NCBI GenBank assembly: GCA_012064385.1
Contig: QRDG01000833.1
Coordinates: 17,058-81,057, forward strand
Source: Puccinellia tenuiflora
Lineage: Eukaryota; Streptophyta; Magnoliopsida; Poales; Poaceae
DNA length: 64,000 nucleotides
Reading direction: 5' to 3'
Positions 24,055 to 34,892 of the stretch are shown here, piece by piece (position 1 is the stretch's first letter; every line of letters begins with the position of its first letter). The translations under genes were made by a program, and so were the position numbers. The notes below the pieces were generated by a model. It ran no database searches, was not told where the DNA came from, and saw only the letters and a program-made list of their open reading frames with translations.

Positions 24055-25407
24055 TTGAAAATACTGGATTATTTACGTTCAAGATTCTTCTGGCAAGGGG
24101 ATAGCAAGAAAAAGAAATATCGATTGGTACGGTGGGATGTTGTTTGCCGACCTAAAGATCAAGGAGGTCTTGATATCCAGGATCTCCAGGTCAAGAACTC
24201 TGACCTTATAGGGAAATGGCTTTTTAAGCTACTCTCGGAAGAGGGGACTTGGCAAACACTCATTAAGCGTAAATATGTTGGGTCAAAAGCTCTGTCACAA
24301 GTGGTGTGGAAAACCGGGTGACTCCCACTTTTGGGTCGGGCTCATCGCGATGAAGAAATTTTTCTTTCGCTTTGGGAAATTCGCTATAAGAGATGGTTCG
24401 GAAATTAGGTTCTGGGAGGATAAATGGTTGGGAAACTCTCCTCTAAAGGACCAATATCCAGCTCTGTACAACATTGTTCATCATAAGAGTGATACGCTAG
24501 CTAAGATTATGCAGTCATCTCCTCCGATTATGATGTTCAGGCAAGATTTGGTCGGACCCAGACTAGAGGCATGGAATGCTCTCGTAGGGCGATTGGCCAT
24601 GGTTCAACTCTCAACTAGTTCGGACATTTTTTTTGCTGGAACCTTAGTGAAAACGGTAAATTCTCGATGGATTCCATGTATAGAGCACTCATCCAATCCA
24701 ACATGCCAGTTGATAAAAATGAGAAACTTTGGAAGATGAAAATACCGTTAAAAATCATGGTATGCTCGTCGAGGAGTTATTCTCATCAAAGATAATCTTG
24801 TTAAGCGCAATTGGAAAGGAAGTAAAAAGTGTGCTTCCTGTCTACACGATGAGACGATAAACATCTTTTGTTCGATTGCATGGTCGCACGTTCTATTTGG
24901 TCAACCATCCAAGTTGCTTCTAATTTGTATCCTCCACGATCGGTTGTGAATATTTTCGGTAATTAGTTACATGGAATCGATCACAAATTTAGAACTATTA
25001 TTAGGGTGGGAGCGATAGCCGTTATTTGGTTGCTTTGGCTTTGTAGAAATGACAAGGTTTTTAATGATAAAAATGTATCCCTTTTGCAGGTAATATGCCG
25101 GTGCATAAGTTTGCTACGTTCGTGCTCCATATTACAACACGTGGAGTTTCGAGACTTTTTTACGGAGGTGTCTGCGCGACTAGAGACTACAGCGAGGGAC
25201 ATTTTTATCCCACATGGGTGGCAGCGTGATCTTCGGATTGGACCACCCCCATAGACGAAGTGCATGATCTTATGATTTGTAACTAGCCTGTGATTGTTTT
25301 CTATTTTATTTTCAGTTCAGTTTGTCGGCTGTGTGCATCTTATTATGCAGAGACCAGGTGTAATTCTTAAACCTTTTAAGTAATAAAGACTTTTATCGAA
25401 AAAAGAA
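24055..25407 (+). mobile_element. 5'-truncated LINE with 13-bp target duplication
   Basis: AAGTAAATCTTGT is repeated exactly at 24042-24054 and 25408-25420. Between them lies the 3' part of a plant LINE ending in an AATAAAG/A-rich tail at about 25,380-25,407, the signature of target-primed reverse transcription. Broken frames encode the end of the reverse transcriptase (SRFFWQGDSKKKKYRLVRWD, then GGLDIQDL and LIGKWLFKLL) and a zf-RVT-type C-terminus (IRFWEDKWLG; GAIAVIWLLWLCRNDKVF; ARDIFIPHGWQRDLRIGPP). There are frameshifts at about 24,300 and 24,740 and stops afterwards. It is dead on arrival or soon after. Confidence 0.9.
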
Positions 25408-25420
25408 AAGTAAATCTTGT

Positions 25421-25856
25421 ATTGTACATGTGCGTACATGTTCATAACGTGCTAGCTATCGACTGGGACTCATGGTGTGCTGGTTACTGAACTCGGCTGG
25501 GATTCATGGTGTGCTGGTTACTGAACTCTGTTACCGCCGCAGCAGCTCATGCAGCACTCTTCGCCGCCACCGCGAACTCCACCGCCGTCGTAGCTCTTGC
25601 CGTGACTTCCGACGCCGCGATGCGTCGCCACCCGACTCGCTACCAGCGTCGGAGGTAGCATGAGATAAGATCACCATATAGATAAGAGGTGGGAGCTGTA
25701 AGCATCAGTGCACATGACACACGATTACAACCAAACGCCACGATTTGTGTTTCTCTCGGGCTTGGTTAGAATCGATGCATGCAACCAAATAAACTACTCC
25801 CTCCGTCCTAATTTATAGGACTCATCAGCCAAACACCATTACAGCTAGTCTCATGC
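25421..25856. other. Intergenic DNA with a lone Stowaway terminus
   Basis: No gene is seen. A short direct duplication (GGTGTGCTGGTTACTGAACTC) occurs at about 25472-25528. At 25797, after a TA, the Stowaway-like end CTCCCTCCGTCCTAATTTAT appears; no matching right end was found before or after the solo LTR. Confidence 0.4.
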
Positions 25857-25861
25857 CCTAG

Positions 25862-28334
25862 TGAAAGAGCATGGTTGCCCCCATGTGGTGTTTTGGTAAT
25901 TAATGACAATCTCTATGGACTAATGTGTGCTTTGAGTTATATTTGTAGTGTTGGTCCATAAGGAATGCTTAGACTCCATATGTTGGAGTCAAGGCTAAAA
26001 GAAAAAGATTATATGTTGATCAAGGCTAAGTGCAAGTTGATCAACATACAAGATAAGCGCATGTGAAGGTATGCGAAGAAGAAGAATATATGTTGATCAA
26101 GGCTAAGTGCAAGTTGATCAACATACAAGATAAGGGCATATGAAGATATGCGAAAGAGTGCCTCTCCCATCTTGGTGTATGGGGGAGCAATATGCGAGTC
26201 TTCACCAAGCGGAGCGCAATCAAGAAAGGTGATCCACTTGAGAGTAGATCAAGATCGTCATCATCTAGCTCAAGTCGAATGCGCAAGGAAAAGGTATGAT
26301 CTTGATAGAGTTTCTATTTTACCGGTCTCGTGGTGTAGTTGGGAGACCGGGGTTTTAGGATAGGTAACCGTACTATCAAGAGGGGCTCTCAAGTGAGCTT
26401 TAGCGTATCGGTCGTAGAGAGCTCAAACATTTGCATCCTTGGCATCATCTTTATTGGTTCCTATTTGGCTCTTATCATGGTGTGGTAATGGTGCTTGTCG
26501 TGCTTGTCATGACAAGGCCAAGGCCACCGAAAACGATTTTCATGTGTCTCCTCTTAAGTTTTCGGTGGTGGAGTTTTTGTCGGTCCATCTATGCGGAAGG
26601 TTTCACTCTTCCGTTTATTAGAAAAATCTCCCTTGCTTGGTTTCAATATTCTCACTTGTTATTGGGTAGCATTTGTCGTCCTCTTTCCAACAAAAGTGGT
26701 TTCATGTCATTTGGACTTCATTTGAAAAAGATATGGTTTTTCGGTTTTCAATAGAAAGGTTTTACCTTTCATTATTTGGTTTTACCATATCTTGTTGAAC
26801 AATGATTTTTTTCTGCATAATCTTGTAGTGCTTGTTGTGGTGATTCCAACGAGTCCAAGATTATCGAAAACGGAGTACGGATACAAAAGTTATTGCATTT
26901 CCGGTATCGGACGTTTTCTAGACAGAAAAAGAAAAGAAAAGAAAGAAAGAAATAAGGGGAGAAGAAGGCAGCTGGCCGGCTACTACCCCGGCATGGCCGG
27001 ACCCATGGCCGGGCCGGCTCAGTTACTCGGCCGGCCATCATGGCCGGGCCTGGCCGGCCATGGCCGGGCTGTGAGCCACTTCGACGCATAGGCTGGCCGG
27101 CCACTGCCCCGGTCTGGCCGGCCCCATGGCTGGCCACGAGCCCCTGCCCCAGCGGCCATATTTTGGCTCCCCTTTTTAAGGGGTCTTCTTCCCTAATTCA
27201 TTCTCGCTCTTCTTCCCCAATTCATTCTCGCTCTTCTTCCATCTCTTGAGTTCTCTTTCCCCCATTGTTGGCATTCTTGTGAACTTGCTATCTCTCAATC
27301 CCTCCAATAGTTCTTGCTAATTTTTGAGGGAAAAGAGAGAGGAGGTCTAGATCCGCGTTTCTACCGATTGATTTCTCCTCTAAGTGAGGGGAACACTTTG
27401 GATCTAGATCTTTGGAGTTTCTTAGTGTTTCTCCTTTGTTCTTCCTCTCAAATCCCTCCCAAGCATTAGTTGCTTTGGTTGGATTCGGGTTGAATGAACT
27501 TGACCACTTAGTGTGTTCTTGCTATTGCATTAGTTGCATCGGTTTGAGTTCTCCACGGTGATACGTGGAAGTGAAGTTGAGAAGCTTGTTACTCTTGGGT
27601 GCTTGGGTGCCCTAGAGTTTGTTCCTCTAGGGCACGTTGGTATCCTAGACGGTTGTTGATTTCTCAGAGTCTTGGTGGCTTACGGGATTTGTTGGGAGCC
27701 TCCAATTCTGGAGTGTGAGTCAATCTTGTTGGTCTCGGAGCTTTGGTAGCTACGAAGACATTGTCGGGAGCCACCAATTGAGTTGTGCTGTGTGCCCCGG
27801 CCTTGAAGCATCAAGTATTGGCGGCTCGGTGCATTTGGTGAAGACCCTTCAACTTATGGAGTATGCTTCATCCTTATAAAGGTTCTAGTTGTCAACCTCA
27901 ACGGCAACATAGTGGCAAGTGTCTCGCCACATTGGTGGTAAGACACAACGGAGATACGGTGTGTCATATCAAGGCTACTCGGTGTTTCACATTGGTGAAC
28001 ACCGCGCCGCTCTAACGGAGACTAGCTTACATTGGAAAGTGAACTTCGGGATAAATCATCGTCTCCAAGTGTCTCGGTATTTCTATATCCGAGTTTCTTA
28101 CTTGTGCTATTTACTTTGTGATAGCCATAGAGTTTATAGTTATATATCTTGCTATTATCTAGTTGATTATATTGCTTAGCATAAGTTGTTAGTGTACATA
28201 GGTAAACCTAGCTAGTTTAGGTTTTGGCTTGATAAATTAAACGTTAGTTTTATTCCGCATTTATTCAAGATTTAACCGTAATAATTTTAAATCGCTTATT
28301 CACCCCCACTCTAGGCGACATCCATGTCCTTTCA
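25862..28334 (+). mobile_element. Solo LTR of the M family
   Basis: A 2,473-bp unit begins TGAAAGAGCATGGTTGCC and ends ATCCATGTCCTTTCA (TG..CA ends), flanked by CCTAG at 25857-25861 and 28335-28339. It is the same LTR, in opposite orientation, as those of the large element at 34893-53144. No internal domain is attached, so it is the product of LTR-LTR recombination. The segment at about 26,970-27,150 is dense in GGCCGG palindromes. Confidence 0.93.
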
Positions 28335-28339
28335 CCTAG

Positions 28340-29006
28340 TCAATACCCGAGTGAGTGTATCGCCGAGTCCAAACGGTGGATGATCGCCCGGCGCGGTGCC
28401 CGGTTTGGCAAGGATGTGTACAGGCAGACCGCCGTCGTTAGCTCGTTTGCGCCGATGCTTTCGCCGTGTTCTCCCGTTCCGGGACCACCGACGTCGGCGG
28501 TGCGTACATGCCAGGAGCTCAGGAAGGAACCGTTCTAACACTCCGGATCAGCAAAATCAGCGGATGCGCGCATCCCCGGCCACGCCACGCGACGTGCACA
28601 CATCATCGCCGCTCTCAATCGGACGGACCACTTGGCTCCCCCATCCCGTAACCCATGACGAATCTGGCGCTCCAAACGTATCAGGATTCAGGAGCGGCCA
28701 GTGCCGCCGGGAAGAAGGACGAGATCGATCTGGCGGTCGGCCGGTCTCCGTTGGTCTTCCATCGCATAGCACAAGTACAGAGCACAAGTAGAGGCTATAG
28801 CAAGAACGCGACCGGAGCTCGCATGTTCGTCTTCGGCAACTTTGCTTCCCTCGCGCGCGCGGGGCTTCGTTTGTTCGTGCGTCACGATCACGCTGCGAGG
28901 AAGATCCAGTACACGTGTGCGTGTGCGAAGATATTTTGCGGGATAAGCTTGCAGACACTGACCAACCTGCAGAACCAATCGTCTCTTCGCACATGCTTTT
29001 CCACCA
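28340..29006. other. Intergenic DNA without a recognised gene
   Basis: Moderately GC-rich. Open frames exist on both strands (for example minus strand 28557-28994) but show no recognisable domain. No support for a gene. Confidence 0.35.
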
Positions 29007-29140
29007 ATCTCCATGTTATAATGAACGTCTCCAAAACTTTTGATGAGAGTTGTGAAACGGGATGAAATACACCGAGGCAGATGAATAAAACCCAACAATG
29101 GTACTACAAATTTTGGAGACGTTCATTATAACATGGAGAT
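29007..29140. repeat. 30-bp perfect inverted repeat with 74-bp spacer
   Basis: The left arm at 29007-29036 (starts ATCTCCATGTTATAATG) and the right arm at 29111-29140 are exact reverse complements. An RNA from either strand would fold into a 30-bp perfect stem. No target duplication or known MITE terminus was recognised. Confidence 0.85.
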
Positions 29141-29307
29141 AATTCCATTCACAAGAAAAAAACCTTTTAATTTTTACAATAGTGTGTAAGTTCGTTCAAA
29201 CATGACAGGCACGATGCTTTGGATCCATTGTATAGTGTATATGTACACTGTACAATGGAGGGAATTTCTGAGGAGCGTGACAACACAAAGGGATATTCTG
29301 TGAATAA

Positions 29308-30166
29308 GAGCAACTTTAGCAGTGCCCGCATTCGCGAGAATTGAACTCACGAGTTCCAGGCGACTGAACTCGCAAAATGCAGTTCGTCAGGCCGCGGCGC
29401 AGATCAGTGCCCGCAAATAATAGAACTGCAATTTTTTCTCGCGGCGGAGCTGCTGCGCGAGCGCGGCTTCCGACGCGCGGATGGCCGCCGCCACCGCCGC
29501 GCGCTCCTCCTCGTCGTTGCGCGCGAAGATGAGGCCGGAGTTGGGGGCGACCGCAGACGAGGCCGCAGACGACGCGGGGGAGGGAGGAGCGGCGCGGGAG
29601 CTCCCCTCACCTTCGGCGATGGCGCGGCGCGGCCGGCGGAACCACGCGGGCGCGTAGGCGCGCAGGCTCGGCGGCGGCGACTCGTCGCGGTTGCACCACC
29701 GCAGCGCCGCGCGCTTCTTCGCGCCGATGCTCCTCCTCCTCTTCTTCTCCACCTCGTCGTCGCGGCCGCCCCCGCCGCCTCCGCACTTGCGGCGCCGCGT
29801 GTGCTCGTCGTCGCGGTCGCGGCCGCCGCCTCCGCCTCCGACCCGCCCACCCCCTAGGCCGAAGTGGCCGCGTCCTCCATGGCGGCTCCACATCGCCGAT
29901 CTACACGCAGCGCGGGCCGATTAGCTCGCCGGAGGTGCTGGCGGCGGCTAGGGTTTCGCAGCGGAGGAGTGAGGGTTTCGACCCGCACTCGCTCCGCCGG
30001 CCCGTACTTGTAGGGGGCGGCCGCGGAGATTAGCGGGGGCCTGTAACGCGTTTTTGCAGGCCGGCCCAATTGCAGGCCCTGCTAGAGCGGATGCCCGGCC
30101 CGCAACCCGCATTCCCGCCGGAATTTTGCGGGTGCCGGAGCGTTGCGGGCACTGCTAGAGTTGCTC
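29308..30166. mobile_element. Complete non-autonomous PIF/Harbinger-type element
   Basis: TAA flanks the element at 29305-29307 and 30167-30169, the 3-bp TWA duplication typical of PIF/Harbinger. The ends are GAGCAACTTTAGCAGTGCCC and, reversed, GAGCAACTCTAGCAGTGCCC, a terminal inverted repeat of at least 22 bp with one mismatch. The 859-bp interior is very GC-rich and carries one open frame but no transposase. Confidence 0.88.
29387..29893 (-). CDS. Hypothetical 168-aa ORF inside the Harbinger element
   Basis: An ATG-initiated open frame starts MWSRHGGRGHFGLGGG. It contains a Gly-rich N-terminus, a basic patch (KKRRRSIGAKKRAALRWCNR), a Pro/Ala-rich middle and a C-terminal predicted helix (EEERAAVAAAIRASEAALAQ). 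I do not recognise the family. It could be a captured host-gene fragment, or an open frame arising by chance in GC-rich DNA. It occupies most of the left part of a transposon without transposase, so independent function is doubtful. Confidence 0.3.
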   Translation of the reverse strand: MWSRHGGRGHFGLGGGRVGGGGGGRDRDDEHTRRRKCGGGGGGRDDEVEKKRRRSIGAKKRAALRWCNRDESPPPSLRAYAPAWFRRPRRAIAEGEGSSRAAPPSPASSAASSAVAPNSGLIFARNDEEERAAVAAAIRASEAALAQQLRREKKLQFYYLRALICAAA

Positions 30167-30169
30167 TAA

Positions 30170-30876
30170 GCTCCACTGACGTGTCCATCCGCTTTAATGA
30201 TGGTCCTCCGCGGCTCACCGACGGGGAGTAGAAGCCGTTGAGCGGTCGGCCGCGACGACGTAGCCGACGACCACGCAGCACCGTTAGACACCTAACACGA
30301 GTCGTCTTGACACCGTGGCATCGGAAACGACTAGATCCATCCGGGATAGACACACGTACGTTCACCCGCCACCTGCGGAAGAGTGGGTGACGAGGCCAAG
30401 GTGAGCAGTGACCACTCGCTGCGGCCAATGCTCCCAGCAGCTCGCTCGCGCGGGCGACCTAACCCGATCCATCCACTGTGACGCGGCCCGTAACCACCGC
30501 TCAACCGCCACATACACGCGATGAAATCCACAGGGTGGGCCCCGCTTTTTATCAGGGGGACCCCACGCAGCGCGTACGTGTGACGACGGCCGCCTACGGC
30601 ATTCCGGCACGTGCCCGCCGCCCCCGATAACAAACTCCCACCTTCGGTAGTCGGTACCCCGTCACAAGCGACCCTGGCCCCACGCAGGGCCCGCATGTCA
30701 GTGCGATGGGTGATGGAAGCATCGGCGCGTGCGGTACATATACGGGCGCCGAGGAGAGGACCGAGGTCGAGTCCCCGGTGTGAAAACCGGGAGGAGAGAG
30801 GAGGACCACTGACACCAGAAGAGGAAGATCGGCTACCTCCTCTCTCTGAAGCTCTCAACCTCTCTGGTGTTAGACG
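30170..30876. other. Promoter side of the small conserved gene
   Basis: GC-rich sequence upstream of the gene starting at 30877. A weak TATA-like ACATATAC occurs at about 30736-30743, and a CT-rich leader immediately precedes the start codon. No other gene is seen. Confidence 0.4.
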
Positions 30877-31226
30877 ATGGGTTCCTGGTGGGAGCGCGTC
30901 GTGCTGCCGGTGCGGCGGGCCTGGCTCGGCGTCTCCGCCCGCTTCGGGGTTCGCCAGTCCGGTAAGTAACCATCGACCGGCTCCCTTCCTTCTTTCGATC
31001 TTCCTAGGTCAATAACTAACTCCGGCGGCGCCACGGTTGGTTGGTTGCAGGGCTGTGGAGGCTCCGGCAGGAGGTGAGCACGTGCGAGTACGAGGACGTG
31101 CGGGTGATGTGGGAGATGCTCAGCGGCACCGCGTCCGCGCCCTCGCCCGCGCCTCCCAGGCGCCACAGCAGGTTCCGGCAGCCGCGGCCGTGGGCCGACA
31201 GCCTCCGCCTATGCCGGGACATCTAG
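30877..31226 (+). CDS. Small conserved plant protein of unknown function (2 exons)
   Basis: Exons are 30877-30961 and 31051-31226 (donor GTAAGT, acceptor TTGCAG), giving 86 aa. The sequence MGSWWERVVLPVRRAWLGVS, then SGLWRLRQEVSTCEYEDVRV and MWEMLS, resembles a family of short plant proteins I recall from many angiosperms (W..VVLPVRR.W and C.YEDV.VMWEML). The function is not known to me. There is no signal peptide or clear transmembrane helix; the N-terminal part is amphipathic and basic. The C-terminal 35 residues are basic, Pro-rich and probably disordered. The splice joins the two conserved halves in frame, which supports the model. Confidence 0.75.
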
Positions 31227-33179
31227 GACCGATCGACCGGGATCGTTCTTCTTCTTCGTGGCCCGCGCCTAATTAGCTTCTTCACCTCTATTGACTGCTG
31301 CCGCCGCTCTTTTCTGCTACCACTGCTGTATGTATGTATGTATGTACGTCGTCGCTGGGTTCTGAAGGTGTACTCCATTCCTCCCCGTGTATCAGTCGGT
31401 CGATCGATCCGCTTGTAGATGATGATGATGATGATGATACCTGGGGTATGTGAATGAAACAGAGCTGTCTCCTGTTCGATCGCCTCCTTGTTCACCGTTG
31501 GAGTATGTTACATGTCCTTTTTTTAATTGGCTTGCGAACTTTGATCTGCAATCGTATTTACCACCATGGGATGAAACAGCATCGGTGAAATCTTCGTGTT
31601 CTGCAGCAGAGCCTGTGTTTGTTCATGCTTGCTTTAAAACTTTAATCTGCAAACGTATCTATCATCATGGGATGAAACTTCTCAGTGAAATCTTTTGTGT
31701 TCTGCGGAGCCTGTGTTTGTTCAGGCTAGCTTCGGACAGAAACCTCTTTCAGCAGGTGCCCTCGAGTTCAGGGAACTCACCAGGGCCGGAAGAAGAATAT
31801 CTCTGCAGGGCCCCCCGTCCCCTTGTTGCTCGCCGACCTGCGAATTAATTAGCACTAACTACCAAGATTTGACATCTCAGTCCTGCCCTGTCTCAATACA
31901 AGCTGGTAGATGCGCCGTGCCCTAGTTTTTCATTGCCCTATCAAAGCACAGAAACGATCAATAATTGCATCTCCTCCTTTTCGCGGCCAATATCTCGCGT
32001 CGGTCACACTTCAACTAACCAAAGATGATTACTATTGCTAACCTGCTAGTATGCATCAGCCAAGCAGTCTCCTTAACGTCTTTAATCGGTAACTTAAGCC
32101 GTAAGTATTGCTCTTTAAAAATGATGAGAAGAAAATGGCAGAGCTTTCGGTCGATGGTTGCACTGACCTTTCCGCCTTCAAAAGCTGAGGTCATTTCCTG
32201 CCTATTAGTGACGCTCAACCACCCTATCCGACCAGATTTGGATTAATGGCATATTCCTGCTGTTCTACACACGAGTTTCTGCCAGATTTGGAACAATGGT
32301 GTATTCCGTATTAGCATTCGTATGCACCCCTTGAGTAGGAAATGATGCATCTGTACATTATTTTGAGAAAAACACATGGCAAAAGAGAAGTGCTCTAGAG
32401 ACAACCTAACCTGCCACCTGACCTGCTTGAGGCTAAACACGCTGCCAAGTTGCCAGTAGCTCGTCAATGTCATCCCAATATATAAATTTTATCATAGTAT
32501 CTTGAACAAGACTAATGTCTTGGCGAAAGAAAGAAATAAAGGAAATTGGTGCCACTTGACACGTTTCCCCCCAATGTATATTGTTCTTTTGTTTCCATCA
32601 AAACGGCCAAATGGATGCTATGATTAGGGTTGCTTTATCGGGTTCTGAGGCTATCCTTGGTTGGAGAGACCACTACTGCTAACTGCTGGTGGCTGCTACC
32701 GTGAAACAACAAAAAGTCATTCCATATATTGTACGTATCGTTGTGTGGTTTTTTTGTTACGGGATCATTGTTGGTCTTTGAACTTGACAAGTTTTTTTTT
32801 AAATCTTGTAAGTAAAATACTATAGTGTATAAGGAAATGTTACTGATGTGTACATATGACCTTAGTTTGTTTTCCGAATTATTAATCATCAAAGAGTTTG
32901 CTAATATGGACGGTCGACAAAGAGCACTAGGCACTTGTTTTCCTTTTCGTGAGCATGCTTGATTTTAGGAATAAATATGTTGGTCCACTATGAGGTCATC
33001 GATTAACGGTGCCTTTTTGTTTCAGTGTGCGTGGCCTCTTCTTTCTAGATTTTCAAGTGGTGGCACGAGCTGCGTGCCCATCATCATTCATTCAGGATAA
33101 TAAAAAAGTGAGTGATCTCGTGTCAATACTGACGGTGATGAGAAATACGGCAACATAGAAATGGATGCCCCTCTGTCAA
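31227..33179. other. Intergenic DNA with microsatellites
   Basis: The start is probably the 3' UTR of the small gene and contains a GTAT tract (31328-31347) and a GAT tract (31418-31438). A tandem duplication is listed separately. No gene was recognised in the rest. Confidence 0.4.
31527..31735 (+). repeat. Tandem duplication of about 105 bp
   Basis: Two adjacent diverged copies share CATGGGATGAAAC, GTGAAATCTT, GTGTTCTGC and GAGCCTGTGTTTGTTCA, at about 31527-31632 and 31633-31735. Confidence 0.65.
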
Positions 33180-33420
33180 CCTGATGGGTCATCAAGGTCT
33201 GGATTGCTTGTAAGCGCTCTTAAGTCAGGCATCAGCAAGCCCTTTTTCATAGAGATCATTTTGCTAGTAATTTGGATCATTTGCAAGACCAGGAGTGCTT
33301 TCATATATCTTTGTAAGCGGAATACTCAATATTTATCAATGCCGTGCTATTTTGAAGGAGGAGATTATTTGGCTCAAATTGAGAGCTAGACTTTGTTGTC
33401 AGGGTAGATTGTTTTATTTG
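33180..33420 (+). pseudogene. Possible LINE C-terminal scrap
   Basis: The frame reading SGISKPFFIEIILLVIWIIC, then a shifted frame reading AILKEEIIWLKLRARL, resembles the C-terminal end of a plant LINE polyprotein. It is short and degenerate with no visible tail or duplication. Confidence 0.35.
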
Positions 33421-34892
33421 ATTTCTAGTCTAGTTTTTTCCTTTTAACAAGTCGAACATTCCAATCAGCATACGCATGGCATAGGCCGTATAGCGCCACA
33501 GCCACAATACCGAGCTACGTACTACTACGGCCGTCCGGGCTCCGGGCCAGCAGACAGAGACGTGACAACAATCAAGGGCGTTGTTTTGTACTTTTATTCT
33601 GTGTGCCGCGGAATGTCACCGATATTTATACTCGTGCCATCGTATGTCGGCAGCTTATTCAAGTCAGGAGGTGCAAAACTCCAAAGCCACTACGACTATG
33701 ACGCCGGTTCATCACTCGGCTCTCTGAAGTCTGAATGTGTATTCCTACATTGTATTAGGGCCTATGCATGCACCGAGGAAAGCTCGTGCTCAAGTCTGGA
33801 CGTATATTCCTACATTGTATATTGGGGCCTTTGCACCGAGAAAAGTTCGTGCTCAAGTCTGAATGTGTATTCCTACATTGTATATTGGGGCCTTTCCACC
33901 GAGAAAAGTTCGCGCTGAATGAGTCTGTTCGCGTGGGTTGTGTACGGGTTCAAACGTATACGATGGATTCGTATCCAAAAACTATTAGGTTTAAAGAAGA
34001 TGGTTACGCACCGGCCAATAAACCTTGTTCGAGCGTTCATTTTCAAAAGTGTTTGATTCTATTTGTTCAGTCCGTTTCCACCAGACACATGACCAAGCTC
34101 GAGTTTTGGATTTTTCAAATATTATATTTTATAGAAATCCATAAATAATACGCCGTTTCAGTAATTTGCATATCTAGCGGGCCGAAAAGAACTTATCGAC
34201 CAGCAACATGATGATTAAATCTAATCGTCAGGGTTGTGACGACAAGCGGCCTGTCTTTTGCACCTGACGCGTAGCAATATCCTTTGGTACAAGGTGGCGG
34301 TGGTTATGATCCTAGCCAGGGCAGTCATACAACTGATGAGATGGATGCATCCGGGTCAAAACCTCTTAATCAGTCTGATTATGTGTCACAAACTAAAAGC
34401 GTTCATGAAGACTGACAGATTAGTGGCGAGACTGACGTGGATGAGGAAGGGGGGAAATGCAGGACGTGATGGCGGAGGAAGACAAGGATGGATTGACGGA
34501 AGATCTTTCCAACTACGGTTCAAATGAAGAAGATGCACTAGAAGAAAAGTGAATTTACCACGCCCGATTTTCGTGCTATAATGGCATTTTTTCTGGCTAA
34601 AATGTTTTTGCCATGTGGAAATAGTGGTAAAAGCCGCGTTGCTGAATAATCTACCACGGTTTGCAGAAACCGTTATCGAATTGTGATTCAACACTGTTTG
34701 GCCGAATATTGCATGGTCACACCTCAGGCCTGGTAGGGGTTTTGACCCATTTTTGCACGACAATGTGAAAGGTCAAACCTTATCTTAAGTGTTTTGGTGA
34801 CGTTGACACTATGATTAGGGGACTATTGTTACTTACAAGTTAGACTCAGGTTTTAGTCTCGTTTGGTGTTGTGGAGTTGCGCAAGGAGACCC
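33421..34892. other. Intergenic DNA up to element M
   Basis: Apart from the tandem repeat at 33730-33918, no gene or element end was recognised. Short open frames show no known domain. Confidence 0.35.
33730..33918 (+). repeat. Three tandem units of about 63-65 bp
   Basis: Units begin at 33730, 33795 and 33858 with TCTGAATGTGTATTCCTACA or a close variant and contain CACCGAG.AAAG.TCG.GCT. The last unit is cut off near 33,918. Confidence 0.8.

Noticed and set aside
28557..29098. Overlapping open frames on both strands before the inverted repeat
   Set aside because: No recognisable domain, no splice-supported model and no start context.
29404..29850. Second long frame overlapping the Harbinger ORF
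   Set aside because: Low-complexity Ala/Arg/Ser sequence in the alternative frame of the same GC-rich block.
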